Assembly (NCBI GenBank): GCA_021555075.1 | Contig: JAKGBX010000003.1 | Location: forward strand, 1 to 64,000 | Length of the DNA: 64,000 bases | Direction of reading: 5' to 3' | From: Rhodobacteraceae bacterium LMO-JJ12 | GTDB taxonomy: Bacteria; Pseudomonadota; Alphaproteobacteria; Rhodobacterales; Rhodobacteraceae | Shown: positions 47,253 to 57,174 of the stretch, one piece after another | Layout: each line of letters opens with the position of its first letter | Numbering within the stretch: the first letter of the stretch is position 1 | The notes under the pieces: model-generated | The model's input: only the letters and a program-made list of their open reading frames with translations | What the model was told of the DNA's origin: nothing | Databases searched by the model: none | Position numbers and translations under genes: made by a program

Positions 47253-48467
47253 ATGAAACTAACCAAACGCAAACTATTGGGCGCATTGGCCGCCCTGCCG
47301 ATGCTGGGTCTTATGCCCGGCGCAGCCATGGCACAGGACACGATCATCATCGGTGAGATCAATTCCTATACCCGCATGGCCGCCTTTACCGAGCCTTACA
47401 AGAAGGGCTGGGAACTCGCGGTCGAAGAGATCAACGCCGCAGGTGGCGTCAACGGCAAGATGCTCGAAGTGATCAGCCGCGACGACACCGGCGATCCCGC
47501 CACCGCGATCCGCATCGCGGAAGAATTGGTTTCCAAAGACGGCGCGGTGATGCTGTTTGGCACGTTCCTTTCCAACATTGGCCTCGCTGTCGCGGATTTT
47601 GCCAAACAGAAAGAAGTGCTGTTCCTCGCTTCCGAACCGCTGACCGATGCGCTCGTCTGGTCCAAAGGCAACAAATATACTTACCGTCTGCGCCCATCAA
47701 CACACATGCAGGCGGCAATGCTGGCTGAACAGGCGGCCAAGCTGAACAAGAAGAAATGGGCCACCATCGCGCCAAACTATGCCTATGGAACGGATGCGGT
47801 AAAGGCCTTCAAAACCGAACTGACCAAGCTGCAACCGGATGTGGAATGGGTGGCCGAACAATGGCCGCCAGTGTTCAAGATCGACGCCGGTTCAACCGTG
47901 CGCGCGCTGGAACAGGCCAAGCCCGACGCGATCTACAACGTGACCTTCGGCGGTGATCTGTCGAAATTCGTGCGCGAAGGCAGCTTGCGCTTCCTCTTTG
48001 AAGACCGCACCGTCGTATCGCTTCTCACGGGCGAGCCGGAATATCTCGACCCGCTCGGCGAAGAAACCCCCGAGGGTTGGATCGTCACCGGCTATCCGGC
48101 GGCCCAGATCGACACCCCGGAGCACAAAGCCTTCCTGACCGCCTATGAAGCGCGCTGGGGCGAAGTGCCGAAAACCGGCTCGATCGTTGGTTATAACTCG
48201 GTGCTGGCAATCAAGGCGGCGCTGGAAAAAGCCGGATCGACCGAAACAGAAGCCCTGCGCGAAGCGATGGAAGGGCTCGAAGTGCCAAGCTCGCCCACCG
48301 GTCCGTTCATGTTCCGCGCGGCGGATCATCAATCAACCATGGGTGCCTATGTCGGTCTCACCGCCAAGAAAGACGGCATGGGTGTGATGACCGATTGGTC
48401 CTACGCTGATGGCGCGGCCTATCTTCCCAGCGAAGAAGAAGCGGCCAAAATGCGTCCGGCGGAATAA
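47253..48467 (+). CDS. ABC transporter substrate-binding protein (LivK-like)
   Basis: The 404-residue protein has a signal peptide (1-27, ending AAMA before QDTIIIGE) and a type-I periplasmic binding fold with GWELAVEEINAAGGVNGKMLEVI, DDTGDPATAIRIAEELVSKD and APNYAYGTDAVKAFK. It would capture the substrate of the catabolic cluster; the branched-chain family also binds aromatic acids and amides. The ATG at 47253 is chosen for the signal peptide and the CAGGGAGA site. Confidence 0.92.
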   Translation: MKLTKRKLLGALAALPMLGLMPGAAMAQDTIIIGEINSYTRMAAFTEPYKKGWELAVEEINAAGGVNGKMLEVISRDDTGDPATAIRIAEELVSKDGAVMLFGTFLSNIGLAVADFAKQKEVLFLASEPLTDALVWSKGNKYTYRLRPSTHMQAAMLAEQAAKLNKKKWATIAPNYAYGTDAVKAFKTELTKLQPDVEWVAEQWPPVFKIDAGSTVRALEQAKPDAIYNVTFGGDLSKFVREGSLRFLFEDRTVVSLLTGEPEYLDPLGEETPEGWIVTGYPAAQIDTPEHKAFLTAYEARWGEVPKTGSIVGYNSVLAIKAALEKAGSTETEALREAMEGLEVPSSPTGPFMFRAADHQSTMGAYVGLTAKKDGMGVMTDWSYADGAAYLPSEEEAAKMRPAE

Positions 48468-48481
48468 TCTTCAAACACCAT

Positions 48482-48507
48482 ACCGGGGCGGTGCAGACTG
48501 CCCCGGT
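48482..48507 (+). terminator. Attenuator-like hairpin after the receptor gene
   Basis: ACCGGGGC (48482-48489) and GCCCCGGT (48500-48507) form a perfect 8-bp stem followed by TATTCG. It lies 14 bases after the receptor gene and could raise receptor over permease levels, as at aapJ. Confidence 0.55.
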
Positions 48508-48563
48508 TATTCGTATTCGTAAAAAAATCGCGACCTAACGCGAAATGAACAGGGACGGGCGAA

Positions 48564-50423
48564 ATGGGTTTTTATTTTGCACAATTGCTGACGGGGCTGG
48601 CGAATGCGTCGTCGCTCTTTCTGATTGCCTGCGGGCTGTCGATTATTTTTGGCGTCACGCGGATCGTCAATTTCGCCCATGGCTCGTTCTACATGGTCGG
48701 GGCCTATCTGGCCTATACGCTGGTCACCACGCTTGATGGCGGCGTCTTCGGTTTCTGGTTTGCGGTGCTGGCGGCGGCGGTAATCGTGGGGGTGGTCGGG
48801 CTGATCATCGAAATGACCATCCTGCGACGGATTTATCATGCGCCGGAACTGTTCCAACTGGTCGCCACCTTCGGCGTGGTGCTGATCTTTCAGGATGCAA
48901 CGCTGGCGATCTGGGGAGCGGAAGACCTGCTTGGTCCGCGCGCTCCCGGGCTTGATCGGGCGGTGCGCATAATAGGCGAGCCGATCCCGGAATATGATCT
49001 GGCACTGATTTTCATCGGTCCGCTGGTACTGGGCGCGATCTGGCTGTTGTTCCATCGCACGCGCTGGGGGATTTTGGTGCGCGCCGCGACACAAGACCGC
49101 GACATGGTTGACGCACTCGGCGTCAATCAGGCGTGGCTGTTCTCGGGTGTCTTCATGCTGGGGGCCGCGCTTGCAGGTCTCGGCGGTGCGCTGCAAATCC
49201 CGCGCGAAGCGGCAAACCTGCACATGGACCTGTCGGTCATTGGCGAAGCTTTTGTGGTCGTGGTGATCGGCGGTATGGGGTCGGTCTCGGGCGCGTTTGT
49301 CGCCGCCATCCTGATTTCGGTGCTCAACGCCTTTGCCATTCTTGTCTTTCCGCAGATTTCGATCGTTCTGCCTTTCATCGTCATGGCCGTGGTGCTGATC
49401 CTGCGCCCGCATGGCCTGTTTGGCAAACCGGGCAGCGAACATGGTTCACCCGTCGACCCGGAAGCGCCCCTGCGCCTTCTGTCGCCCCGCGCCGCGATGG
49501 TGCTGATGGCGTTGATCTTCACACTGGCGCTCAGCCCGGCGGTGCTCAGCGACTTTTCCACGATCCTGCTGGTTGATGTCATGGTGGCGACGCTTTTTGC
49601 GGTGTCGCTGCACTTCATGATGGGGCTGGGCGGGATGGTGTCCTTTGGTCACGCAGCCTATTTCGGTGTTGGCGCCTATGGCACGGCAATGGCGGTGAAA
49701 TTCTTCGGCCTTTCGATGCTGCCCGCAATGCTGCTGGGGCCGCTGGCCGCCGCACTTGCGGCGCTGTTCTTTGGCTGGTTCTGCGTGCGGCTTTCCGGCG
49801 TATATCTCGCCATGCTAACGCTTGCGGCGGCACAGATTCTTTGGGGGGTCACCTTCCAGTGGCAGGAATTCACCGGCGGCGATGATGGCATCCTCGGTGT
49901 CTGGCCGGCAGCATGGGCCAATTCGGATCAGGTATTCTTCTATATTGCCTTCGTGCTTTGTATCGGCGGCATCCTGTTCTTGCGCCGGGTCGCCCATTCG
50001 CCCTTCGGCTATGGCCTGCGCGGTATCCGCGACAGCGATATTCGCGCCGAGGCGATCGGCATGGATGTAAAGCTGCATCAATGGATGGGGTTTGCGCTTG
50101 CCGGTGCGGTGGCCGGTATTGCGGGCAGTGTCTTTGCCTTTTCCAAGGGATCTGTTTTCCCCGATGCACTTGGGATCGGGCAATCGGTAGATGGGCTGAT
50201 CATGGTGCTTCTGGGCGGTATTCACGCGCTGGCCGGACCGATTTTTGGCGCGGTTGCCTTTGTGATGATCGAAGATTGGGTGAGCCGACTAGACTACTGG
50301 CGCTTCATTTTCGGTGCGATCATTCTCGTTGTGGTGTTGATTGCGCCTGATGGTATCGCAGGTGGGGTGGATCGGTTGTTGCGCGTTCTAAGGCTTCGAC
50401 GGGATGAGGAGGGCGTGGCATGA
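48564..50423 (+). CDS. Fused LivH-LivM branched-chain-type permease
   Basis: The 619-residue membrane protein joins both permeases of a HAAT importer. The LivH half (1 to about 290) has [28 protein letters not shown] and [16 protein letters not shown]; the LivM half (about 310-619) has [36 protein letters not shown] and [15 protein letters not shown]. These are usually two genes. It overlaps the livG-like gene by 4 bases. Confidence 0.93.
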   Translation: MGFYFAQLLTGLANASSLFLIACGLSIIFGVTRIVNFAHGSFYMVGAYLAYTLVTTLDGGVFGFWFAVLAAAVIVGVVGLIIEMTILRRIYHAPELFQLVATFGVVLIFQDATLAIWGAEDLLGPRAPGLDRAVRIIGEPIPEYDLALIFIGPLVLGAIWLLFHRTRWGILVRAATQDRDMVDALGVNQAWLFSGVFMLGAALAGLGGALQIPREAANLHMDLSVIGEAFVVVVIGGMGSVSGAFVAAILISVLNAFAILVFPQISIVLPFIVMAVVLILRPHGLFGKPGSEHGSPVDPEAPLRLLSPRAAMVLMALIFTLALSPAVLSDFSTILLVDVMVATLFAVSLHFMMGLGGMVSFGHAAYFGVGAYGTAMAVKFFGLSMLPAMLLGPLAAALAALFFGWFCVRLSGVYLAMLTLAAAQILWGVTFQWQEFTGGDDGILGVWPAAWANSDQVFFYIAFVLCIGGILFLRRVAHSPFGYGLRGIRDSDIRAEAIGMDVKLHQWMGFALAGAVAGIAGSVFAFSKGSVFPDALGIGQSVDGLIMVLLGGIHALAGPIFGAVAFVMIEDWVSRLDYWRFIFGAIILVVVLIAPDGIAGGVDRLLRVLRLRRDEEGVA

Positions 50424-51193
50424 ATGTTCTGGAAGTGCGCGGTCTGTCCAAGAGTTTTGGCGGCCTTGTAGCGGTCTCGGATGTGTCCTTCGACCTGGGG
50501 AAGGGCGAGTTTCTGGCGCTGATCGGTCCCAACGGGGCGGGCAAGACCACCTGTTTCAACATGCTTAACGGTTATCTCAAGCCGGATCGCGGGTCGGTGA
50601 AGCTGGAGGGGGCGGAACTGACTGGCAAGCGGCCGCGCAAGATCTGGCGTATGGGGGTGGGGCGGACGTTTCAAATCACCCGCACGTTTCTGTCGATGAC
50701 GGTGCGCGAGAATGTGCAGATGGCGCTTCTGTCGCATCACCGGCGGATGTTCGATCTGCTCAGCCGCGCGACAAAGGCCTATGTCGACGAGGCCGATGCA
50801 CTGCTGGACTTGGTGTCAATGAGGGCGCAGGGCGGGCGGGCGTGTTCCGAACTGGCGTATGGTGACCTCAAGCGGCTGGAATTGGCGATTGCCCTTGCGC
50901 ATGACCCGGCGCTTTTGCTGATGGATGAACCGACGGCGGGCATGGCGCCTTCCGAGCGGATTGCGCTGATGGAGTTGACCGCGGGGATTGTGGCAGAGCG
51001 CGGCGTCAGCGTGCTGTTTACCGAGCATGACATGGATGTGGTTTTTGCCCATGCGCATCGTATCCTGGTGCTGAACCGCGGCATGTTGATCGCCGAAGGC
51101 ACCGGGCCTGAAATTCGCGAAAATGCGATGGTGCAGGAGGTCTACCTCGGCGGTGGGACGCTGTTTGAAAAGGCGGAGGGTGCAGATGCTTGA
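50420..51193 (+). CDS. ABC transporter ATP-binding protein (LivG-like)
   Basis: The 257-residue ATPase has Walker [10 protein letters not shown] near 35-43, the extended Q-loop region with [12 protein letters not shown] typical of LivG, signature [13 protein letters not shown] and Walker [16 protein letters not shown]. It pairs with the next gene product to drive the fused permease. It overlaps that gene by 8 bases. Confidence 0.93.
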   Translation: MNVLEVRGLSKSFGGLVAVSDVSFDLGKGEFLALIGPNGAGKTTCFNMLNGYLKPDRGSVKLEGAELTGKRPRKIWRMGVGRTFQITRTFLSMTVRENVQMALLSHHRRMFDLLSRATKAYVDEADALLDLVSMRAQGGRACSELAYGDLKRLELAIALAHDPALLLMDEPTAGMAPSERIALMELTAGIVAERGVSVLFTEHDMDVVFAHAHRILVLNRGMLIAEGTGPEIRENAMVQEVYLGGGTLFEKAEGADA

Positions 51194-51887
51194 GGTAAAA
51201 GACCTGACGGCGCGATACGGGCGGGCGCAGATCCTGAACGGAATGAGCCTTGATCTGGCCGGGCAGGAAGTTGTGGCGCTTCTGGGCCGCAATGGCGCGG
51301 GCAAGACAACGACGATGAAATGCATCATGGGGCTGGTCGTCACCAAGGCGGGCACGATCCGTTATGACGGGCAATCGCTGATGAAGCTGCCGCCGCATAT
51401 GATCTGCCGCGCTGGTATCGGCTATGTCCCCGAGGAGCGGCGGATTTTCCCCGACCTGACGGTTGAGGAAAACCTCGAAGTTGGTCGCCGCCCGCCGCGC
51501 GAAGGTGCGCCGGAATGGACGATCGAGCATCTCTATGAGCTGTTTCCCAATCTGGCCGAGCGGCGCAGCAACCTCGGCAAACAGATGTCGGGCGGCGAAC
51601 AGCAAATGCTGAGCATTGCGCGCACGCTGATGGGAAATCCGAAGGCGGTGCTGCTTGACGAGCCTTCCGAGGGCATCGCGCCGGTGATCGTGGAACAAAT
51701 GGCGCGGGTAATTGGCGAGTTGAAAAGCGAAGGCCTGTCGGTACTGCTGAGCGAACAGAACCTGCATTTTGCGCGAGCCGTTTCTGACCGTGCGATCATC
51801 ATCGAGAAGGGTTCGCTGCGCTTTGAAGGAAGCTTTGCCGAGCTTGATGCCAAGCCCGAAATCAGCCAGCAATACCTCGCGGTCTGA
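51186..51887 (+). CDS. ABC transporter ATP-binding protein (LivF-like)
   Basis: The 233-residue ATPase has Walker A GRNGAGKTT near 34-42, the LivF-type GIGYVPEERRIFPDLTVEENL, signature MSGGEQQML and Walker B AVLLDEPSEGIAP. The start ATG at 51186 lies inside the end of the livG-like gene; a longer in-frame reading is not needed. Confidence 0.93.
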   Translation: MLEVKDLTARYGRAQILNGMSLDLAGQEVVALLGRNGAGKTTTMKCIMGLVVTKAGTIRYDGQSLMKLPPHMICRAGIGYVPEERRIFPDLTVEENLEVGRRPPREGAPEWTIEHLYELFPNLAERRSNLGKQMSGGEQQMLSIARTLMGNPKAVLLDEPSEGIAPVIVEQMARVIGELKSEGLSVLLSEQNLHFARAVSDRAIIIEKGSLRFEGSFAELDAKPEISQQYLAV

Positions 51888-51889
51888 GG

Positions 51890-52309
51890 ATGGCTGACGC
51901 GCGCTATATCCTTGATGAGCAAGTCGGATATCTGCTCCGGCTGGCCTATCAACGTCATGCGGCGATCTTTCAGGCCCACACGCTCGAAGGGCTGACGGCG
52001 CAGCAATTCGCGGCGCTGGTGCGGATCGGCGAGGAAGGAGAGGTCTCGCAGAACCGGTTGGGGCGGTTGGCGGCGATGGATGTCGCCACGATCAAGGGCG
52101 TGGCCGACCGGCTCAGACTGAAGGGCCTGACATGCGTCGCACCCGATCCCGACGACAAGCGCCGTATGCTGATCACGCTGTCACAAGAAGGCCGCGCGTT
52201 GCTCAAGCGGATGTGTGACGTGGGCTTTGAGATCAGCAACGAGACATTGGCTCCGCTGACAAAAGCCGAACGCATCACTTTCATGGAGCTTCTCAAGAAG
52301 CTGACGTGA
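51890..52309 (+). CDS. MarR-family transcriptional regulator
   Basis: The 139-residue protein has the MarR winged helix: FAALVRIGEEGEVSQNRLGRLAAMDVATIKGVADRLRLKGL (about 43-83), then the wing DPDDKRRMLITLSQEG. It begins 2 bases after the livF-like gene, so it is the last gene of the catabolic operon and probably its local, ligand-sensing regulator. A candidate operator is at 39991-40013. Confidence 0.9.
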   Translation: MADARYILDEQVGYLLRLAYQRHAAIFQAHTLEGLTAQQFAALVRIGEEGEVSQNRLGRLAAMDVATIKGVADRLRLKGLTCVAPDPDDKRRMLITLSQEGRALLKRMCDVGFEISNETLAPLTKAERITFMELLKKLT

Positions 52310-52441
52310 CGGCGTGTCCTACGCCAGATCAAAAGATACGTCTGGTGCGCAGCTTTGGCCTGACTCAGATCAAGGACAACGCCAGCGCCTTCAAAGACAC
52401 TACGGTTGAAAGTGATCTGGTCTTGAAGGAAGGGACTGCCC

Positions 52442-52624
52442 ATGTTGCGACTTGCTCTGATCGTGCATCTGTTTGTCGGCTCGACGCTCGCCGGGAGCGC
52501 CATGATTGTTGCGCTGGTGGCCGGCTGGGACACGTTGCAACCGCTGGTGATCGCCGCATTTGTCGGCTGGCTGCTGTCCATCCCGACAAGCTGGGTTCTG
52601 GCGCGAAAGATCGAGAGCCTCTAA
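52442..52624 (+). CDS. Small two-helix membrane protein
   Basis: The 60-residue protein has two hydrophobic helices (about 4-28 and 33-53) and a short basic end (ARKIESL). Short proteins like this are labelled CTP synthetase in many Rhodobacterales genomes, a label that has no sequence basis. It probably sits near the CTP synthetase gene in relatives or got its name by transfer. The start ATG follows GGAAGGGACTGCCC. Confidence 0.65.
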   Translation: MLRLALIVHLFVGSTLAGSAMIVALVAGWDTLQPLVIAAFVGWLLSIPTSWVLARKIESL

Positions 52625-52702
52625 AGCATCTTCTCGGGGCGCTTTAACACGCTGAAACGCCGGGGCATGCACGACAAATCTCTGCTGCAAGCGGTCGCCG
52701 GA

Positions 52703-53464
52703 TCAGGTGTGATCGAGCCATCCGCGCACGGCCGCTTCAAATTCGCGTGGCTTTTCGGCGTGCAACCAATGGCCCGCCCCCGGAATTTTCATGAACCGCG
52801 CCTGCGGAAACAGCGCCTTGATCCGCGGGCGATGTTCGGCACTGACATATTGGCTCTCGCCTCCCGAGAGAAACAGCACCGGTTTGTCGAATTGCGCTTC
52901 GATTTGCGGAAATGACAGGATCTTGGGCATCTCGCGGTCCAGCGTGTCGAGATTAAGCCGCCAGCGCTTGCCCGCCACGTCAAGCGATTGCAGGAAAAAC
53001 GCGGCCAGCGCCGGGTCTTCCAGCCGTGGTTCAAGCTGCGCACCCGCGTCCGAGCGGCTTTTGATCGCCGACAGGTCAACAGCGCGCATCGCTTCGATGT
53101 TGTGGCTCTGTTGATGGGTGTAAGGCACTGGCGCGATATCGGCCACGATCAGCCGGTTGACCCGCTCGGGATGCGCAAGCGCCAGCATCATGGCCGCTTT
53201 GCCGCCCATCGAATGGCCCATCACATCCATCGCCCCGCCATTGGCCGCAATCACTTCGGCCAGATCACCCGCCATGTCATCATAGCCGTGGCTGTCAAAC
53301 CAGGGCGAGGTGCCATGATTGCGCATATCCGCCGCGATCACGGGGCGCACGTCGGAGAGCCGTTTTGAAATGACACCCCAGTTGCGGGCCGAACCAAAAA
53401 GGCCATGCGCAATCAGCAGCGGGGCTGTGTCGGTGATGGTGCCATGGTGGATCGTATTGAGCAT
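52703..53464 (-). CDS. Alpha/beta hydrolase (YbfF-like esterase)
   Basis: The 253-residue protein has the alpha/beta hydrolase fold: oxyanion HGLFGSARNWG near 20-30, nucleophile elbow GHSMGG with Ser85, and the catalytic His in GAGHWLHAEKP near the C-terminus. DMRNHGTSP near 46-54 is typical of YbfF-type acyl esterases. The start ATG 53464 (MLNTIHHG) is preferred over one 54 bases upstream. No signal peptide. The substrate is unknown. Confidence 0.87.
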   Translation of the reverse strand: MLNTIHHGTITDTAPLLIAHGLFGSARNWGVISKRLSDVRPVIAADMRNHGTSPWFDSHGYDDMAGDLAEVIAANGGAMDVMGHSMGGKAAMMLALAHPERVNRLIVADIAPVPYTHQQSHNIEAMRAVDLSAIKSRSDAGAQLEPRLEDPALAAFFLQSLDVAGKRWRLNLDTLDREMPKILSFPQIEAQFDKPVLFLSGGESQYVSAEHRPRIKALFPQARFMKIPGAGHWLHAEKPREFEAAVRGWLDHT

Positions 53465-53553
53465 GACCAAGCAATAGCGCCCGCCGCGCCCCTGAGCAAC
53501 CAGAGGAAAACTGCGCATTTCACGGCGCGCTGAAAGCCGGTAGTGTGCCGCTC

Positions 53554-53928
53554 ATGAGCGAATCGACCGACATTCCCCGCCTTGCCGCCGATATCGACAC
53601 GCGGCTAGAGAAAGGCTTCGGGCGGCGGCGTGGCACGCTTGTCAAACGCCTGCGCCGGGCGGGTGGCGGCGTGCCAAAATGGCTGGTGCGCGATGCGGTT
53701 CTGATTGGCCAGGCGGTCGAACTCGACAGTCACCCCAAATTGCGCAAGCGGGTGGATGGTGCGGCCGTAAAGGCGGCGCATGACCGGATCTTGCGCCATC
53801 TCGACGGGATCAACCTGCATGAGAAACGCAAGGATTTCTGGCTTGGCCTGGCGGGCAGCATGGCCTTCAATATCCTTGCAATCGTGGCGCTGGTGGTTCT
53901 GGTGTTGAAATGGCGCGGGTTGATCTGA
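53554..53928 (+). CDS. Hypothetical protein with C-terminal membrane helix
   Basis: The 124-residue protein has a basic, helical N-terminal part (residues 1-95, many Arg/Lys) and one membrane helix at about 97-119, so it is likely a tail-anchored inner-membrane protein with the basic part in the cytoplasm. I do not recognise the family, though VPKWLVRDAVLIGQAVELDSHPKLRKRV may be a conserved core. Start ATG at 53554 (MSESTD), with GTG 53545 possible. It is convergent with the SPOR protein gene. Confidence 0.7.
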   Translation: MSESTDIPRLAADIDTRLEKGFGRRRGTLVKRLRRAGGGVPKWLVRDAVLIGQAVELDSHPKLRKRVDGAAVKAAHDRILRHLDGINLHEKRKDFWLGLAGSMAFNILAIVALVVLVLKWRGLI

Positions 53929-53968
53929 GCGCGAAAACGAAGATCCAAATCTTGCTCCTGCAAAGCAA

Positions 53969-53991
53969 AGGGCGGGGAAAGCCCCCGCCCT
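53969..53991. terminator. Terminator hairpin between convergent genes
   Basis: AGGGCGGGG (53969-53977) and CCCCGCCCT (53983-53991) form a perfect 9-bp stem with loop AAAGC between the membrane protein gene and the SPOR protein gene. There is no long T-run. Confidence 0.6.
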
Positions 53992-54022
53992 GCGTCATTC
54001 TCAAATTATCGCTAATTCCGCT

Positions 54023-55429
54023 CTAGCGCACAAAGGCGTCGCTAAACCCGGCACTGCGCGCCTTGTTCAGCGCGGCACCCAATTGATTGGGGGCAAATGG
54101 TCCGGCCAGAACGATACGATAGGTCTTGCCGCCTTTGGTCAGCCGCCCCAACCGCGCGGGCATGCCCATACTTTTCAGCCGTGACGCTGTGCGCTGGGCA
54201 TTGGCTTCTACCCCAAAGGTGCCAACCTGCACGAACCGGCCCTTTGCAGGAGCGGCGGGGGCCGTGCGTTTGACCGATTTGGTCGCCACTATGGCCTTTT
54301 TCGGCGCCGATCTGCGCACCACTTTTTGGGCCGTCTGGGGTGCCATCGCCGTGTCGCTGATGGCCGCGTCATACCCGGCGGCGCGCATTTCGTCATAGCT
54401 GTGATACGGATACATGAGGCCGGGATACTTGTGCGTCACCACCAACCCGGTCGAGCGGACATAGAGCTTGCGCGGCACGGTTCGCGTCCAGGCGAGCCCC
54501 GAAGCATAAATACCGTCAAACGTCTGGTGGCCACGTTGCTCGTTCAGCCGGTCGTCTTTCCAGACCGGGCGATAGCCATCGGGAATCGGGCTTTCCACCT
54601 TGGACGCCTGTTGCTGCTCCCAGACATGACGCGGCGCCACGCGCACCTGACCGCCAATCGGGGCAGGCGCTGCTGGGCTTTGGTGCACAACGCGGCGCTG
54701 GACACGAACCGGCTCACCGCCGCGCATGACCGTCACAGGTTCACGACGGATCACCGTGACATGCGGGTCGCTCTGCGGACCACAGCGCACCGGCATGCCG
54801 TCGGTGCTGACACCGGCGTAATAGCGGCTGATCCCGGTGACTCCCTCGCAAGATGTCACCTTGGTCGGCGGTGCGAGACGTCGCGCGTTGCCCGAGACAG
54901 GTGTCGGCGCGGCTTTCACCACCGGTTTGACAGCTGCGGGTTGCACCGGCTTCGCCGGAGTGACCTGCACCACCTTGCGGGCGGGTCGCGGTGTCGGCGC
55001 GACGGGTTTCGCCTTCACAGGGGCCGCCTTGGGCGCCACGCGAACAGGCGCGGCCTTGGGCGCTTGGGTGACAACCTGAACCGGTTTTGCAACCGGTTTG
55101 ACCGCTGGTTTGGGCGCCGGTTTCGGTTCGATCACCGGGACGGGTTTGGCGGGCGCCTGCACCGGCGGCGTCGCGCTCTTGGCCAGGCTCGGCTGATAGC
55201 CGCACAGTACCCCACGGTCGCGCGTCACGCGCGGCACCCAGTTGGTCATCCCATCGATGCCGGCGCGGATATACACGCAGCCACGGCTGTCGACGTATTG
55301 CTTACCGGTGTAAGATGCTGGCGGATATTCAGCCGGTATTTCGGCCTCGCGCAGCGTTTTGGCCTCGGCGGTTATCAGGCCCATGGATACAGCGATTACA
55401 CTAACCGCAAGAACTCTCGTAAATTTCAT
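54023..55429 (-). CDS. SPOR-domain envelope protein with Pro/Ala/Lys linker
   Basis: The 468-residue protein has a signal peptide (1-23, ending AEA), a short Cys-containing region (YVDSRGCVYIRAGIDG near 40-55), a long Pro/Ala/Lys/Val-rich linker at about 85-190, a middle part and a C-terminal SPOR domain (GRFVQVGTFGVEANAQRTASRLKSMG, then YRIVLAGPF). SPOR domains bind denuded glycan strands at the septum, so a periplasmic cell-division or lipoprotein-like role is likely. The start ATG at 55429 is chosen for the signal peptide. Confidence 0.88.
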   Translation of the reverse strand: MKFTRVLAVSVIAVSMGLITAEAKTLREAEIPAEYPPASYTGKQYVDSRGCVYIRAGIDGMTNWVPRVTRDRGVLCGYQPSLAKSATPPVQAPAKPVPVIEPKPAPKPAVKPVAKPVQVVTQAPKAAPVRVAPKAAPVKAKPVAPTPRPARKVVQVTPAKPVQPAAVKPVVKAAPTPVSGNARRLAPPTKVTSCEGVTGISRYYAGVSTDGMPVRCGPQSDPHVTVIRREPVTVMRGGEPVRVQRRVVHQSPAAPAPIGGQVRVAPRHVWEQQQASKVESPIPDGYRPVWKDDRLNEQRGHQTFDGIYASGLAWTRTVPRKLYVRSTGLVVTHKYPGLMYPYHSYDEMRAAGYDAAISDTAMAPQTAQKVVRRSAPKKAIVATKSVKRTAPAAPAKGRFVQVGTFGVEANAQRTASRLKSMGMPARLGRLTKGGKTYRIVLAGPFAPNQLGAALNKARSAGFSDAFVR

Positions 55430-55534
55430 GCCTTGCCCCCACAAGATGTAGGGGTAGATTGCCCCATTGCGACTAGTGAGTAAACCCGCTTCACCGCTCA
55501 ATCAGCAATCTATCCACAATTTATTTACGCTTGG

Positions 55535-56179
55535 TTACTTGGTGCCGAACATCCTGTCACCTGCATCACCCAATCCCGGCACAATATAGCCTTTTTCGTT
55601 CAGCTGCTTGTCGAGCGCGGCAGTGACAATCGGCACATCCGGGTGTGCCTCTTTCATCCGTGCCACCCCTTCGGGCGCTGCCAGCAGGCAGAGAAAGCGG
55701 ATATTCTTGGCCCCCGCCTCTTTCAAAAGGTCAATCGCCGCGACCGAACTGTTGCCAGTGGCCAGCATCGGATCGACCGCGATCACCAACCGCTCGTCAA
55801 GCTGCGAAGGCACCTTGAAATAGTATTGCACCGGTTGCAGCGTTGCCTCGTCGCGATATAGCCCGACAAAGCCGACCCTCGCCGACGGCACCAGCTCAAG
55901 CATCCCGTCCAAAAGCCCGTTCCCCGCCCGCAGGATCGAGATCAGCGCCAGCTTGCGCCCGGCCAGTGTCGGCGCGTCCATCTCGCAAAGCGGCGTGTCG
56001 ATGGATTTCGTCGTCATCGGCAAGTTGCGCGTCACCTCATACGCCAGAAGCTGACTGATCTCGCGCAGCAGCTGACGAAAAACGGCGGTCGAGGTGTCCT
56101 TCTCGCGCATCAGGGTAAGTTTGTGTTGCACCAGCGGGTGTTTCACAACGGTCAGATGGTCATTCAGGTTGGGGTTCAT
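55535..56179 (-). CDS. upp: Uracil phosphoribosyltransferase
   Basis: The 214-residue enzyme makes UMP from uracil and PRPP. It shows [38 protein letters not shown] and the PRPP motif [16 protein letters not shown], and the uracil-recognition [12 protein letters not shown] near the end. ATGA overlap with add makes it the last gene of the salvage operon. Confidence 0.97.
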   Translation of the reverse strand: MNPNLNDHLTVVKHPLVQHKLTLMREKDTSTAVFRQLLREISQLLAYEVTRNLPMTTKSIDTPLCEMDAPTLAGRKLALISILRAGNGLLDGMLELVPSARVGFVGLYRDEATLQPVQYYFKVPSQLDERLVIAVDPMLATGNSSVAAIDLLKEAGAKNIRFLCLLAAPEGVARMKEAHPDVPIVTAALDKQLNEKGYIVPGLGDAGDRMFGTK

Positions 56180-57174
56180 AGGGCCTCCAGCTTGTCTTTA
56201 AGGGTATCTTTCAGACGCGTGCGGGTCGCCTCGTCGCAAAAGGCCGCCGCCAGCGCAGTATCGTTCAGTTCGCCAAAATCCGCCTCGCCCCAGCCATAGG
56301 CGCGCGCCAGTTCCTCATATTCCCGCGTCATCGTGGTGTGAAAGAACGGCGGATCGTCGGTGCTTACACACACCTTTACCCCGGCCTCGCGCAGATTAGC
56401 CAGAGGGTGCGCGGCGATAGATGAAAAAATACCCAGCGCCACGTTCGATCCGGGGCAAACTTCCAGAGTGACACCATCTTCAACCAGCCGCTCAACCAGC
56501 GCCGGATCGCTTGCCGCCCCTATGCCGTGGCCGATCCGTTCCACCCCAAGATCGTCCAGCGCCTGGCGCACGCTTTCTGCCCCGCCCCATTCCCCGGCAT
56601 GTGTGGTCAGGCGCAGCCCCGCCTCGCGCGCGCAATCAAACGCCCAGGCGTAATCGCCCTGTTTTCCAACGCTTTCGTCGCCGCCCATGCCATAACCGCG
56701 AATGAAATCGCCCGCCGTCTCGGCGGCACAGACCGCAATCGGGCGCGCCGCGTCGGGGCCAAAATGGCGGATATTCGTGATGATCCCCTTGAGGATGATG
56801 CCATGCGCCTTTTCGGCCCGTATCGCTGCATCTTCGATCTCGGCCAGATAATCGCGCCAAGCCGAGACATCGCCTCCGCCGCAAAAATCCGGCGACAGGA
56901 ACGTTTCGGCATAGATCACGCCATTTTGCGCCAATTCCTCCAAGATCGCTTGCGTCAGCCGCCCAAAGTCGCGCGGAGTGGTCAAGACGCTGGTCGCCGC
57001 CTCATAGACTTGCAGGAAATGCCCGAAATCGCGAAAGGCATAAGAGCCGTCCTCGGTAAATATCCCCGAAATATCAATGTTCTTTTCCTTGGCCAAACCG
57101 CGAATGAACACTGGCGGCGCAGCGCCTTCCAGATGCAGGTGCAATTCAATCTTGGGATAATCCCGCCACCTCAT
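56176..57174 (-). CDS. add: Adenosine deaminase
   Basis: The 332-residue TIM-barrel enzyme deaminates adenosine to inosine. Zinc ligands are in IELHLHLEG (HxH near 11-13), the catalytic Glu is in THAGE, and the last ligand Asp is in STDDPPFF. The start ATG 57174 overlaps the deoB stop by 4 bases; a longer in-frame reading lies in deoB. Confidence 0.95.
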   Translation of the reverse strand: MRWRDYPKIELHLHLEGAAPPVFIRGLAKEKNIDISGIFTEDGSYAFRDFGHFLQVYEAATSVLTTPRDFGRLTQAILEELAQNGVIYAETFLSPDFCGGGDVSAWRDYLAEIEDAAIRAEKAHGIILKGIITNIRHFGPDAARPIAVCAAETAGDFIRGYGMGGDESVGKQGDYAWAFDCAREAGLRLTTHAGEWGGAESVRQALDDLGVERIGHGIGAASDPALVERLVEDGVTLEVCPGSNVALGIFSSIAAHPLANLREAGVKVCVSTDDPPFFHTTMTREYEELARAYGWGEADFGELNDTALAAAFCDEATRTRLKDTLKDKLEAL

